A model generated the notes under the pieces. It searched no databases. It saw nothing but the letters and a program-made list of their open reading frames with translations, and was not told the DNA's origin. From positions 310,001-374,000 of the forward strand of contig JAYKKR010000031.1 of the NCBI GenBank assembly GCA_036971615.1: a stretch of 64,000 bases of DNA, in the 5' to 3' direction. A program made the position numbers and the translations under genes. Of this stretch, positions 48,971 to 62,715 are shown piece after piece. Numbering within the stretch: the stretch's first letter is position 1; each line of letters opens with the position of its first letter. Origin of the DNA: Amyloporia xantha (Eukaryota > Basidiomycota > Agaricomycetes > Polyporales > Adustoporiaceae).

Positions 48971-51002
48971 CTACTCGTCCGTACACCAGATCTCCAGCCG
49001 CCCTTCCGGCTTGCCCTTCGCGCCCTCGCGCGCCGTCTCGATCGCGAGCTCGTAGTCCATCTCGTCGCGCAGGGACACCCTCCCCCCATCCTCGTCCTTG
49101 AACTTCATCCCCAGCCCGTCCAGCGCGCGCCCAAACTTGCTCGTCACCCGCTCCAGGAACTCCTCCCACGGCATGTCCGGCGTCAGCGCCATCCCCCGCA
49201 CGTCGTCCTGGTAGTACAGCTACAGCACGCACAAAAAAAACACGACCACGACCGACGTCAGCCATCCGCCCACGCGACGCCCCCCACGCAGCGCGCACAC
49301 GCACCTTCACCCGGATCTTGACAAAGTCGCTCGCGTCGTCGTACTCCCCGCTCCCGTACCCCTCCTCCTCGTCCTCGTACGCGCTCGGCGACCGCGACGA
49401 CGGCGCGACGCGCGTCGTGCCCCGCCGCGTCGGCTTCCGGCGCATGCTCCCGTTACTATAAAGGCTCTGCGGCGCGGGCTGGCTGCGCGTGCGCTGGTGC
49501 GCCGCCGACGCCGCGCGGCGCACGGTCCCCGCGCGGCGCCGGCTGCTGCTCCGGGACGGGCGGGAGCGGCTCCTCCGAGTACGAGTCCAGGTAGGAGTCG
49601 TAGAACTCGGTCGTGCGCATGCCCTTCGAAGGGGGTGGCGGCGCGGCGGCCGCTCCGGCGCCGGGCTTGCGGATGCTGAGCCCGCGGGTGGGTCCGCCCA
49701 TGCCTACGGGCGGTGCCATGCGGCCGGCGCTCGTTGCGCTGCGTGAGAGGCCGGGGGAGCCGCCTGCGGCCGAGGAGGGAGAGGTGATGGGGGACGATGG
49801 GCTGGTGGGATTGAGGCGAGGGCGGTCGACGCCGGCGTTGATGGTCGTCTGGGCGCGCTGAAGAGGCCTGGCGCCGTCATCATCACGCTCTGTGGGGAGA
49901 TCAGAATATAGCAGACATAATGGATGTCTTGGACACTTACTAGGTGGCGGGGTGGGGTTGCCGACGGTCGCAGAGCGGGTCAACCCACCGCTGCCAAAGT
50001 CTGCCGCGCCGGTCGGGCTGACGCCTTGTCGCATCCGTGCCACGCCCGTGAACTCTGTGAATGTTTCATTGGCATCCTCTGTTGCGATCAGTTTCTGCGC
50101 GCGCGTCAGTACCGAAATCAAGTAGCAAATGCCTGTTAGCTCACGGCCTTGCCCATGTAGTCTTTGGTCTTGGCGTTCGCCAGTTTCTTCTCTGCGGGAC
50201 GGTAAAGCACTCCTACGGGCTAGAGATGGGAGGGGGGCACTTCGTCAATAACAGCAGCCAAAGGAAACGAGCACAAGACTCACGATACTGAACACCGTGT
50301 ATCCCTCTCCACGATCGGCGATCGCGTCATCAATCACATTGTGCTCCTCCGTCACCTTCTCCTTCTTGGCCTCCATGAGCTCCGCGAGGCCTTGCTCGAC
50401 CTCGCCGAGGTACAAGTGCGACAGCCCCTTGTTGAAGAGGACTTCAGCGGAATAGAGCTTGAATTTGAGCCCAAGCTGCTCGTAGTTGATGTCTCCGTTG
50501 CCCCGGAGATAGAGGAGGGAGCTTTCAAAGTCACGGAGAGAGACTTCATAGCGGCCGAGCAAAAAGTTGGAGACACCACACTGGAAGTAGCTGTAGAGTG
50601 GACCGGTTAGCACGGTGAAGGGAAAGAAATGATGTTGGCTGGAGGGACGTGCGCCTAGCCCAGATGCAGTGCGGTGGCGATGCTCTCCGGGTTCATCAGC
50701 GAGAACCACGACGATCACAGCAATGTAGCGAACGGCGCCCACCGCCAGCAGGAAGAGTGAAGACAATACACGATCGTGAAGACTCACGCAACGGCAAGAT
50801 ACTGGTCGAGCTGTGTCGCGGCAGAGAACTGTTCTACGGCGGCTTCGTGCTCGCCGAGGGTGGCATAGATGAGACCCATGTTCGTAAGGATCTTGGAAGA
50901 GTCTGCGATCTCTGAGAAGAGCTGGAGACTCTTGTCAAAGTCCTCTTCGTCGTAAGCCTTGAGGGCGGCGGCCCATGTTTCGAGTTCTGCCTTGAGGGAC
51001 AT
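48971..51002 (-). CDS. noxR: NoxR, p67phox-like regulator of fungal NADPH oxidase
   Basis: NoxR activates NoxA/NoxB with Rac, giving superoxide for hyphal polarity and development. From the ATG at 51002: tetratricopeptide repeats (LETWAAALKAYDEEDFDKSL, NMGLIYATLGEHEAAVEQF, YFQCGVSNFLLGRYEVSLRD, LFNKGLSHLYLGEVEQGL), then GVLYRPAEKK, resembling the VLFRP activation segment. A disordered Pro/Ser-rich middle follows (about 50100-49500), and then a C-terminal PB1-like domain starting FVKIRVK (split by an intron before LYYQDDVRGM), ending LEIWCTDE. Five or more introns are visible. It lies about 1.8 kb from the MAPK gene, same strand. The domain order TPR, linker, PB1 is that of fungal NoxR, without the SH3 domains of animal p67phox. 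Confidence 0.9.
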
Positions 51003-52844
51003 GGTTACGACAGGAACAAAGGGTTACAGTATAATATGGCAGTAGTCAGGGGAAAAGAAAGGATAGCGAAGACGTGCCAGACGTGGAAGGAGAAAATGGA
51101 AAGAAAGCACCGGGCTTGAAAGCAAGACGAAGGGGGCAGCGAACGAAGGGGCCTGCGCACTCGGGTAGGCTGGCGGGGAAGAGAATGATATAAGTAAAGG
51201 CCGGGAAGCAGGCCTCGAGGCTCTCGCTTCGGCTGGGTTGAATGCTGTGCGTAAACGACGGCGCCGTGAGACAGGACGTATGTGATGAACAGTCAACAGT
51301 CCCCAGCTTGGCTCGTTGGGCTCAGTCTCACCGGCGTCTCTCGCCATCCCTGCTCTTATATATCATCGGCATCTATTGTGCCCTTCACGGCCTCCTTTGT
51401 CTCGATTCACTCTCGCCCACGGCTCGATAAGCCCAGAAGAGACTTGCCTTCTGTTGCCGAGCAGGAGAGCAGGTCCGCACACCGCCCATCACCGAAGGAC
51501 GTCACTTGCAACATCGTTCCCATGCCAGTATACTTCAAGCCTTTCACATGCCGGCACCCGAGTGGCAAGTCTCTGTCTAGCTTAAGGTCTTCCGTACACC
51601 CATACCATCTTTCAATGCCGTCCATATACTGCTACATCTTTCATAGCGTGAGCACCGCACTCCGCAATCAATCAAGTATCGTATTTCACCTGAAACTTTG
51701 CCCCGAAGGCTATTTTTGCGGGGACCCTTGCGCCAATAATACTCACAGCACTAATAATACTTGCACTACGACACAGTGACCCTCGGAGAACTGTTCGACG
51801 CCGTAGGACCCTTCTCTGACGATAATTATAAGACACCCGTGCCGGTGATGCCATTTATCATCGATCTCGCTGACCGTCGCTCTGTCCTACCCAGGAGATC
51901 GTGTCCTGCCTTCCGCTAATCTATGAGATCCCGCAGTGTGAACGACATGCGTCAAACACGCCTGTACCTCACCGCAGCAACAGCATGCAGCTTCTATCTG
52001 CAACGTATACGCAAAAATCTGTATCGCGACGCTGACATTGACGGGGCTCCGTCGAAAGCAAGGGCAATAGAGATGGTATGTTTGATGCCTCTCCGATGCC
52101 AACTTGTTGTCTTCTTGTTTTATTGTCCGACATCCCGCGGCTCCGAGTGTGGTCTGTTTGCGGCTCCGGAGAATATTGTTCGAACATCCTCGGGCCCCAT
52201 CCTGGTCCTCGAACTCTGTTCATCGTCGCCGTAGAAACGTCCGCCGTTATAGAAGCTCCCCATATGCATCTCTGTACAGCCGTGTCTCATTTCTCCCGTG
52301 ATCCGTCGGCCTCCCCCGTCTGCATATAAACGTAGATAAGTACAATTGGAGATTTATCCCCGAGCTGCGGGCCGATCAATAATAATTTTTGTGCCTGGCT
52401 GTATGCTCATCTCAGCCATGCTGTCCATCTGGCGACCGTACTCGACATCCCCGGCTATGACGCATGCGGGTGGCGATGTTTGTCTGCAGGTAGTGCGCAA
52501 GGTTCAAGTTTGATGCGGCGGGTTGGGTGTCGCATCAACCTGTCCTTCAAGCGCCGGCGCTGGCACCGCCGCAAGCCTCGGGAGCCGTCTCACATCATAC
52601 GGGCATTGATGACGGCCAAAGCGCACGCTGATCCTTGTCGCAATGTCCTTCTGGGCGCATCCGAACTATAGCGCTCATTACGAGAATATTCATTGCACTA
52701 CACGAATCGTTCCACCGAACGCGTAGCTAGATGTTCATTCATACAGACACTGACACACACATCGCAATAATTTAACCTTTACCCATTCCTTCCTGGTATC
52801 CCGCGCCAACACTGCAGCCGTACAAATACATCCCTCACAGGCAT
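51003..52844. other. Intergenic 1.8 kb between noxR and the MAPK gene
   Basis: No domain-bearing frame was found. The part next to noxR is its promoter, while 52700-52844 is the 3' flank of the MAPK. A 165-codon frame at 51282-51779 (+) has no recognisable domain. Confidence 0.5.
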
Positions 52845-54749
<1,905 letters not shown>

Positions 54750-55284
54750 GGCTTGTGGGGTGAACTACGTTGGACTGGGTGGAGGGCGGGGAGAGAGATG
54801 AGACGACTGCGAACATATTTGAATGATACACGATCGATGGGGCGCTGACAGTTTCACATTTCCGATTATGGCAAAGATGTGAGCACTGCCATGCATCTCA
54901 TCATATGCACGGACAGCCTCTCGTCGCGTTCGATGCTCATCTGGTGCACCCTGGAACGATGCGTTGTGTGCAGACCGTGCGTGGACCACGCGAACAGCGG
55001 ACGACGGCAGACCCGCTCATGCACTGCGGCTGCAGACCCGTCGACGCGCCTCCGTCCACGATCTCCGGAGATCGCCATCTAGATCGAGCGAGCTGAGGCT
55101 CTGATCATGCTCTCGATGGCAAGTTGGCACTGCACCGCGTTGGCCATGGGCGGCCTCATGCACGACAGGTACAATATAGCAGCTCCCAACATCCATCGTT
55201 CTTGTCTCGTGATGGACAAGTCCCCAAAGTTTAATCCACACCTCTCGGCGTCATGTCGAAACCGTCGGCCCCACGTTCCCATCT
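54750..55284. other. Intergenic, MAPK promoter / 3' flank of AKR gene
   Basis: No gene was recognised. Sequence at 54790-55080 is probably the MAPK promoter. Confidence 0.5.
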
Positions 55285-56779
55285 CTAATCCACCACGAAC
55301 CCGCCTTTCTTCCTGTTCCACCCAAGCTGTTCGTACGTCCAGCCAAAAATGAGGCCGTCCTCCGTATAGTCATGAAAGTCCACCAGCGACCTATGCATCC
55401 CCGGCTTCCTATGAACATTGTTCAACACCGCCATGTCGTACTCAGACAAGTCCACCAGCTGCGAGTTGCGATATCATGAATAGATATACACCCTCAGGAA
55501 AAAGCTCGGGAGAACCCACAGTGATATTCGCTCTCATCCGCTCGACGTTCTCGCTCTTGACGAGGACGCCGATGCCCCGCTTCACGCACCAGCTGATCAC
55601 CACCTGCGCAGGCGATGCGTCGTACTTTCTGGCGACTCCAGCGATGTACGCGTCCTTCAAAAGGACAGGCTCCTGTTCCCCGGACATAGGGCGCCCTATC
55701 CAGCCAGTGAAGATCATCGCACATGACGTATGAACCAGGACGCGGACGGACCCAATGGGGAGTAGGCCGTGAGCAGAATCCCCCTTTCCTTGCACAACTC
55801 ATGCAGCTCGAAGGAGGGCAGACAGGGATGGATCTCGACCTGGTTCGTCATCGGCACGACAGAACAGTGCGGAAGCAGTTCGTTCAGGGTCTTGATCGAG
55901 AAGTTGGACACGCCGATCGACTTGACCTGCCCTGTGGCAGGCAACGCGTCAAAAACATCGTGAGGTGGGCAATGGTGTATACCTGTCTCTAACAGCTTTT
56001 CCATCTCTTTCCACGTCTCTGCGAGCGTGGGCCCCTGGCCATATGGGAGGTGCTCACCTGCCAACCGGACGTATGTGCCACTGGATGGCTTCTCTGCAAG
56101 AAGCACTGTGCACTCACCCGACTCGGTCTCCGCTTGAGGCCAGTGGATCAAGTACAGGTCAACGTAGTCCAGGCCGAGCGCGCTCAAGGACTCCTCGAAC
56201 GAAGCGCGGACCTTGTGTCGGTGGGGCCTCCTGAATGCGCATCGATCGTTTCCACCATTAATGGACGGGGAGAACAGCCCTGCTGACATCTATACGTACG
56301 GCAACTTTGTCGTGACGAATATCTCTTCCCGCGGGACCCCCGACTCGCGGATCGCCTTGCCGACGTAGTGTTCATTGCCTGCGCAGTGGCCGACGCGTTA
56401 GCACCTCCAAACCGAGCGGGAGACAGGACGGACCGTATCTATAGGCCTGAAACGCAGGACGGCATTATTCAGCTTCCATCCATATAGCCCGGATGCTCGG
56501 GGGCGTACAGTGTCTAGATGCCTGTATCCATGCTCGAGACCGCGGGGCGAATCAACCATTCTGGTTCAAGCGCTGTTCGGTGGTGCGGCTCACCGTCAGC
56601 GCATTCTTGCACATTGCCTCGACTCTCTCTCCCCCTCCCGGTGCGCCCATGTAGCATCTGCAGAAAGATCGACGGTTTTACGCCTGAGTGGCTGCATACG
56701 AACTACATTCATACCCTAGGCCAACGGAAGGCATCTTGAGCCCGTTGTGGAAGGTAAAATACGGTATTCGGGCAGCCAT
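55285..56779 (-). CDS. Aldo-keto reductase, copy 1
   Basis: AKRs reduce aldehydes or ketones with NADPH. From the ATG at 56779: [18 protein letters not shown], then [20 protein letters not shown] (catalytic Asp), AYRYG (catalytic Tyr), [20 protein letters not shown] (catalytic Lys), [13 protein letters not shown] (catalytic His), [40 protein letters not shown] and [10 protein letters not shown], ending at TAG 55285. The tetrad is complete. Introns of about 50-110 nt interrupt most of these blocks, and a tiny exon encodes AYRYG. It is divergent from a close paralogue (57947-59430) with matching exon breaks, so the pair arose by inverted duplication. Its likely closeness to glycerol dehydrogenase-type AKR3 enzymes is an inference. 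Confidence 0.9.
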
Positions 56780-57946
56780 GCTGCCTGTCGGGGGATTTGG
56801 ACGAAAGAGGTAGAGGGGATGCTACGAGTGTCCTCGTCCTGCGACGCGAAGATAAGAACGACCTCTGTGGGGGTTCAGCGCGTAGATATGCAGACCGAGC
56901 AAAGACCGAGAGTACATGTGTAGGCGTCAGTCGGGGGCTGTTTGTTAGTTGCTTGACCCATCGATAAATTTTGGTCCAAAATAGGATATCTGGGAGGGGT
57001 TGAAGACCGATAATACACCACCGCTGGGACGTTGATGGATCGACTGGTGAAAGACTATGTCAGCTCTGCGCCGGCGGTAGTGTCGAAGATGGGGAAGACA
57101 GGGATGAGATACAACGTCAACAGCTGTTTTCTATCGTTTGATTGTCATACATACCAGATTTCAGAGCACTATACCGTAACTCGTATGCGCATGCTGACAA
57201 GGCCAAGAGTAGCCGAGCGTTAGAAAGGTGCCGAAGACTTGAAGAGACGCCAAATTTAAACATGATAAGGATTCATAAGTGTTCATTGTATATGAGCTCG
57301 CGGTATAATTTTGTTGATGTGCTGTACTTTCAATACAGCTCGTTAGGTAGCCAAGGTCATGGACGCGGTGCGATGAGCGCCCACACTGTTTCTTTCCTTT
57401 TACAGTAAGCACCTTACCCTTTTAGTACAGATCGTTGTGTGGCTCCGATCGCGCTACATCTGTTTCTCACCTGACGGCACTTATTCGAGAGCGCATATAA
57501 TGCAAAATTGATCCTCCACAATTATAGTGCTAACCTGCTGGGTCTGACTGTTTGTGATTGACAACTGCATCAGCAACTCGCGGAAGGAGTGGCGCCGGCC
57601 AGCTTCGTGCTATGCGGGAAGTGAATGCGTCCAAAGAAGTCCTCTCTTCTTTCACTAAGCAACCTTTTACATCGCGCCTTCCGTCTGCACAACATCATCG
57701 AAGAGACATCTCGAGTCTGCCTCCATTCAATCATGATACAAAATGCGGGGAAAGTTCTCCACGTGACCCAATCCTCCGCCCCGCGTGATCGCCTCCGATC
57801 GCGATAGACGGTCCGTCCGGAGGGTGGCAAGGAACAGCGACGGTATTCCCCCTGAGTCAGCACTACCATACTATCCTGCAATATAAGCTGGCGTTTTATC
57901 CACGCCATGAAACCACTACCATCTCCCCGCCGCTCAGTTTCTAATC
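56780..57946. promoter_or_regulatory. Divergent region between two aldo-keto reductase genes
   Basis: It is 1.17 kb of DNA between two start codons facing outward. No gene was recognised. It should contain the promoters of both reductases, which could be co-regulated. Confidence 0.5.
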
Positions 57947-59430
57947 ATGGCCGCCCCCATCCCGTACTTCACTTTCAACAACGGCGTCAAGGTGCCCTCC
58001 GTCGGCATGGGGTGAGCCTCACGCAGTCGTATGCATGGGAGGGCGCAAGTGACCGTCGCGCGTATGCAGATGCTGGATGGGCACACCTGGAGGAGGAGAG
58101 ACCGTCGAGATCATGTGCAGAAACGCGCTCAAGGTGCTTGATTTGTCTGCACTCGGCGTTGAACTTTCTCTGAGACTCCTGCCAGTACGGATATAGGCAC
58201 CTGGACACCGTGCGTCACGTTCACAGCAGTGTAAACCACCTTCTCTCCGTCGGCTAATCTTGCCGCCATACCCCAGGCGTTTGGATATGGTGAGGTCCAT
58301 GCGCCAAGTCGGCAACGTTTGCTCTCTTCTCATAGTCATCGTGCCCTGCAGGCAACGAGGAGCACGTAGGCAAGGCTATCCGAGAATCGGGTATCCCTCG
58401 CGAGGAGATCTTCGTGACCACCAAACTTCCGTACGTGGCGATCTCGTCTCTTGGCAGCTACCGCTACACGCGTATTTCTGTGGGCATCTAGCAACCAACA
58501 CCACCACAAGGTCCAAGAATCATTCCAGCAGTCTCTCGCTGCCCTCGGGCTCGACTACGTTGATCTGTATTTGATCCACTGGCCGCAAGCCGACACCGAG
58601 TCGGGTTCGTGCATCTCTACGCGGTTGCAAACTCTTCATCCGGCCTGACGAGTGCTCTGCAGGCGAACACGTCCCGTGTGGAGAGAAGCCAACGCTCGTC
58701 GACACCTGGAAGCAGATGGAGAAGGTACTTGAGACAGGCACGCATACACCCACTCGTCCTTCGCCGTAACCTCACAGCGCTCTTCTGCAGGGAAGGTCAA
58801 GTCGATCGGCGTATCCAACTTCTCGATCAAGACGCTCAGCGAGATCCTCCCGCACTGCTCCGTCGTCCCCGCGACGAACCAGGTGGAGATCCACCCGTGT
58901 CTGCCGTCGTTCGAGCTGCAGCAGTTCTGCGAGGAGAAGGGCATCCTGCTCACGGCGTATTCTCCGCTGGGTGCGTGTCCCCGCCGGACGTCGTGACGTT
59001 CTGTGGTTCTCACAGCGTGCACGATAGGGCGACCCTCAGCAGGTCAAGAGAAGCCGATCTTGTTCACGGACGCAGACGTGGTGGGGATCGCGCAGCAGCA
59101 CGACGCGTCGCCTGCGCAGGTGGTGATCAGCTGGTGCGTGCAGCGCGGGATCATTGTGATACCGAAGAGCGCGAACGTCGAGCGGATGCAGGCGAATATC
59201 ACGGTGCGTGTGGCGTGTTCCTACGGAGGGAGCGGATGCTGATGCTGTATGTGCAGCTGGTCAAGTTGTCCGACGATGAGATGGGGGTGCTGAACAGCAT
59301 TCATAAGAGGCCAGGGATGCACAAGTCGCTGCTGAGCTACCATAATTACACGGACGACGGGCTCATCTTTGGCTGGACGTATGAACAGCTGGGGTGGAAT
59401 ATGAAGAAGGGCGGGATTATCGCTGACTAA
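57947..59430 (+). CDS. Aldo-keto reductase, copy 2
   Basis: The ATG at 57947 opens [20 protein letters not shown], followed across introns by [23 protein letters not shown] (Asp), AFGYG (Tyr), [20 protein letters not shown] (Lys), [11 protein letters not shown] (His), [49 protein letters not shown] and [14 protein letters not shown], ending at 59430. All four catalytic residues are present. Introns are GT-AG of about 50-110 nt at the same places as in copy 1. Differences are scattered substitutions, not frame damage, so both copies look functional. The substrate cannot be inferred. Confidence 0.9.
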
Positions 59431-59682
59431 ATTGAGCGCGTTGGTCAGGGCTTGAGAAGGCGCATTGTATTTTCTCTGTCCTACAGAATTTATACCTTCG
59501 CGAGGAGTGTTGACTGTTTCTGCATTTACGGGTTAGTTGGATTTGAGTACGAGTGCTGTATTCGAGTCGGCCAGCGCTTATTGATTCATTACGTCACGCG
59601 GTGGGGTCAGTTGTAGTGACAGCTTTATGGGCGGGTCATGGCGATGTCTGCCCTGGACGACTCCTTGTAGCTACCGTCCGCG

Positions 59683-61276
59683 ATGCCGTATGTACCGCTG
59701 ATCGGACGCCTGACGCTGCGCGAGTACACGGCCATCTTGCTGGGCTCCTTCGTCGTCGTCCTCGAGACCCTGCTCACCACCGTCATTGCCTTCCTCCCCA
59801 AGTCCGTCATCCAATGGTTCTACAACCGCTCCCGCTCTCTCTTCCACTTCTTCGTCGGGCCCCCCATTCCCAAGTCGCCTCCCCAGCAGCTCGCCGAGCG
59901 CATCCGCCGCGCACCCGACTTTGAGTCCCTGTGCGACGTCTTCGGCTACACCTTCGAGGAGCACGTCGTCCTCACCAACGACGGCTACCTCCTCGGCCTC
60001 CACCGCCTCCCCTTCCGCAGGGGCGAGCACAGGCAGGGCCGCGCCTCCAGCACCGGCAAGCCCGTCGTGTACCTCCACCACGGCCTCCTCATGAACAGCG
60101 AGGTCTGGATCTGCCTCACCGACCCGCGCCGCAGCCTCGCGTTCACCCTCGTCGACCTCGGCTTCGACGTCTGGCTGGGCAACAACCGCGGCAACAAGTA
60201 CTCCCGCAAGAGCACCCTCCACAACCCCAACTCGCCCCGCTTCTGGGACTTTTCCATCGACGACTTTGCCTGGCACGACATCCCGGACAGCATCGAGTAC
60301 ATCCTCCGCGTCACCAACGAGCCCAGCCTGAGCTACGTCGGCTTCAGCCAAGGCACCGCCCAGGCGTTCGCCGCCCTCAGCATCCACCCGCAGCTGAACG
60401 AGAAGGTGAACGTGTTCATCGCCCTCGCGCCCGCCATGAGTCCCGCCGGGCTCGCTGCGCCCATCGTCGACGGCCTCATGAAAGCCTCGTGAGTGCGCTG
60501 CATTCCACGCATCTCCTCTCTGCTCACCCATCCTGCACAGACCCACGCTCCTCTTCCTCATCTTCGGCCGCAAGGCGATCCTCTCGTCCGTGCCCGCATG
60601 GCACTCGCTCCTCTACCCGCCCGTCTTCAGCGCGACCATCACGCTCTCCCTGCGCTTCCTCTTCGGCTGGCGCTCCCGGCGCATCCCCGCGCTGCAGAAG
60701 CTCGCCGCGTACCCGCACCTCTACTCGTACGCGTCCGTCAAGGCCGTCGTCCACTGGTTCCAGATCATGCGCAACGCCAAGTTCCAGATGTACGACGACG
60801 ACGTCCAGCGCGTCATCCGCGTCTCCAGCACCAGGGGCCTCGCCGTCGGCGCAGCCAGCAGCGCGCCTGCTGCCGCGCGCCACCGCCCGAGCGGCGTGAC
60901 CAGCTACGCCCCGGCGCGCTTCCCGACGCGCAACATCGCAAGCCCCATCGTTCTCCTGTACGGCGACGCCGACTCGCTCGTCGACATCGACGTCATGCTG
61001 CGCGAGCTCCCGCGGCACACCGACGCGCGCGCGCTGGCCGGGTACGAGCACCTCGACGTGCTGTGGGGCGCGGACGTGGACCGGGACGTGATCCCCCATG
61101 TGATGGATGCGCTGCGGACGTACTGCGTGGGCCCGGAGAGGGTGAGGTCGCAGACGGAGCGGGGCGCGGAGGCAGAGGCGGAGACGGTGAAGATGTATCT
61201 GTCGGTGAACGGTGCGGATGGGGATGGTGCACCGGGCTCGGTGTCCGAGACAGCGTCGATGTATGGAGGCGAGTGA
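59683..61276 (+). CDS. Sterol ester / acid lipase (Yeh/Tgl1 family), membrane-anchored
   Basis: These lipases hydrolyse sterol esters on lipid droplets or at the plasma membrane. Two exons (59683-60488, 60541-61276) are joined by a 52-nt GT-AG intron, giving about 513 residues. A hydrophobic N-terminal segment (AILLGSFVVVLETLLTTVIA, about residues 18-37) is a probable membrane anchor. Then come the lid-region block FGYTFEEHVVLTNDGYLL, HHGLLMNSEVW, WLGNNRGNKYS, the elbow YVGFSQGTAQ with the catalytic Ser, LLYGDADSLVD (acid) and YEHLDVLWG (His). The C-terminal tail is low-complexity. The order of motifs matches yeast Yeh1/Yeh2/Tgl1. Confidence 0.9.
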
Positions 61277-62444
61277 GGAGGGCCGCGGGGGCGTGCATAT
61301 ATACCCTTGGAGCAGGTGTGTGTACAATATTTCTTGATCATAATGGAGAAGACCTGGTTCCGGATATGTTGATCTCGATTCATGCGCTTTGAGGTGAGGT
61401 ATTTTGCCGTTCTGTCCTTGATGAAAACATACAACATATTGTTCCTATCTCGTGGTTCTCGGTATACTGTTCGTCGAGGCGGGCGTCCTTGTGTCGCTAA
61501 CGAGCGGTGACTCATGAGGACATGCATCTGCGTTTAGAGGCCAAATCCTTGACGATATTACATCGTGTACGGCGGGCTTTTCCCAATCTAAGTATCCGTT
61601 TCACATCCCAAGCACTCCGATGTGTTCAATTGTGCTACTCGATACATGGCTGCCGTGCAAAACGTCGTGACTCGAGTGCACTATATACCCCGCAGTAGGA
61701 TTCTACGGCAGGCGCAAGCCTCGGACCGTATCCACCTCGCCGTCCAAGCTTCCGGCCTTCGATCTCGGGTCATTATAACCTCTGCGAAAATAACAGGACA
61801 GAAGTGCGCCAAACACTCTCTTGCGAAATGAAATACACGAATCTTCAAAAGCAGTCTGAATCTCGTGGACGGTAACGTTCTTGACGTGCACACTGACTGT
61901 GAGTACCGACAGCTCCGTCCCGGAAATAAACTGTACGACGTTATTTGTCACTAGATTAGTTCGAGGCTTTTATTCGAAAGTTATTTTACCGATTCGATAA
62001 AGATCTCCCCGGCAACGAGATAGTGTCAAGAATACACTCCATGCAGCAGCAGAAGTCTGCAGTTCAGCCAGGCATATTTCTGCCGCCGCTGCAATAGGGG
62101 TGAATTTGGGCACTGGCAGTATACCTTATGGACACTAGAAGAGACATTTAAGACGATGATGCAGATAGGTTTTCGAGCGGATGCTTGGCCTCGCAACGTC
62201 TGATTCGACGGCTCTAAACATTTCATATTCGAAAGTAATCACAGTATTTCGCGGGGAAATAACTGGTTAAGAATCACCGTCGCTTTAACACGATTGTGTC
62301 GCCACATGCACTTCATTTAGAAGCTACAAGATCTACTATGTCAAACAGGCCGCGCCAAAAGTGTTCATACACAGGAAGCGAAGACTAGAATACTATGAGC
62401 TAAGAGCGACGTCCGAAAGTACGAGCAGATGTTGCTGGGCAAAA
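61277..62444. other. Intergenic, no gene identified
   Basis: It lies between the lipase 3' end and the tRNA gene. Only short open frames are seen. Confidence 0.5.
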
Positions 62445-62531
62445 AGGCATTACCAGGGTTCGAACCTGGGTTCGGGAAATCACGTGACAAGCGGTCAAAA
62501 TCCCGAGTGATAACCTCTACACTATAATGCC
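62445..62531 (-). tRNA. tRNA-Gln (anticodon UUG), with intron
   Basis: The minus strand folds as a tRNA: acceptor GGCATTA pairs with TAATGCC, D-arm region TAGTGTAGAGGTTATCAC, anticodon stem CGGGA/TCCCG, loop reading TT-TTG-A so the anticodon is UUG, and T-arm CAGGTTCGAACCCTG. An intron of about 16 nt follows the base 3' of the anticodon, the canonical position. The A and B boxes resemble yeast tRNA-Gln. Confidence 0.92.
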
Positions 62532-62715
62532 AACGGGGGGTTGAGCAATACAGTGGCTTCAGGGTTGCTAAAAGCTTTACATCACGCCTCACAATGGAAT
62601 GTCAAATGGCTTAGTAAATCGTGGCGCACAACATTGACAACAGACGTGCATGCGCGAATTAGCGGATATATGATATATGGCCTACAGTACATTGTCCCAT
62701 AATGATACGCAATCA

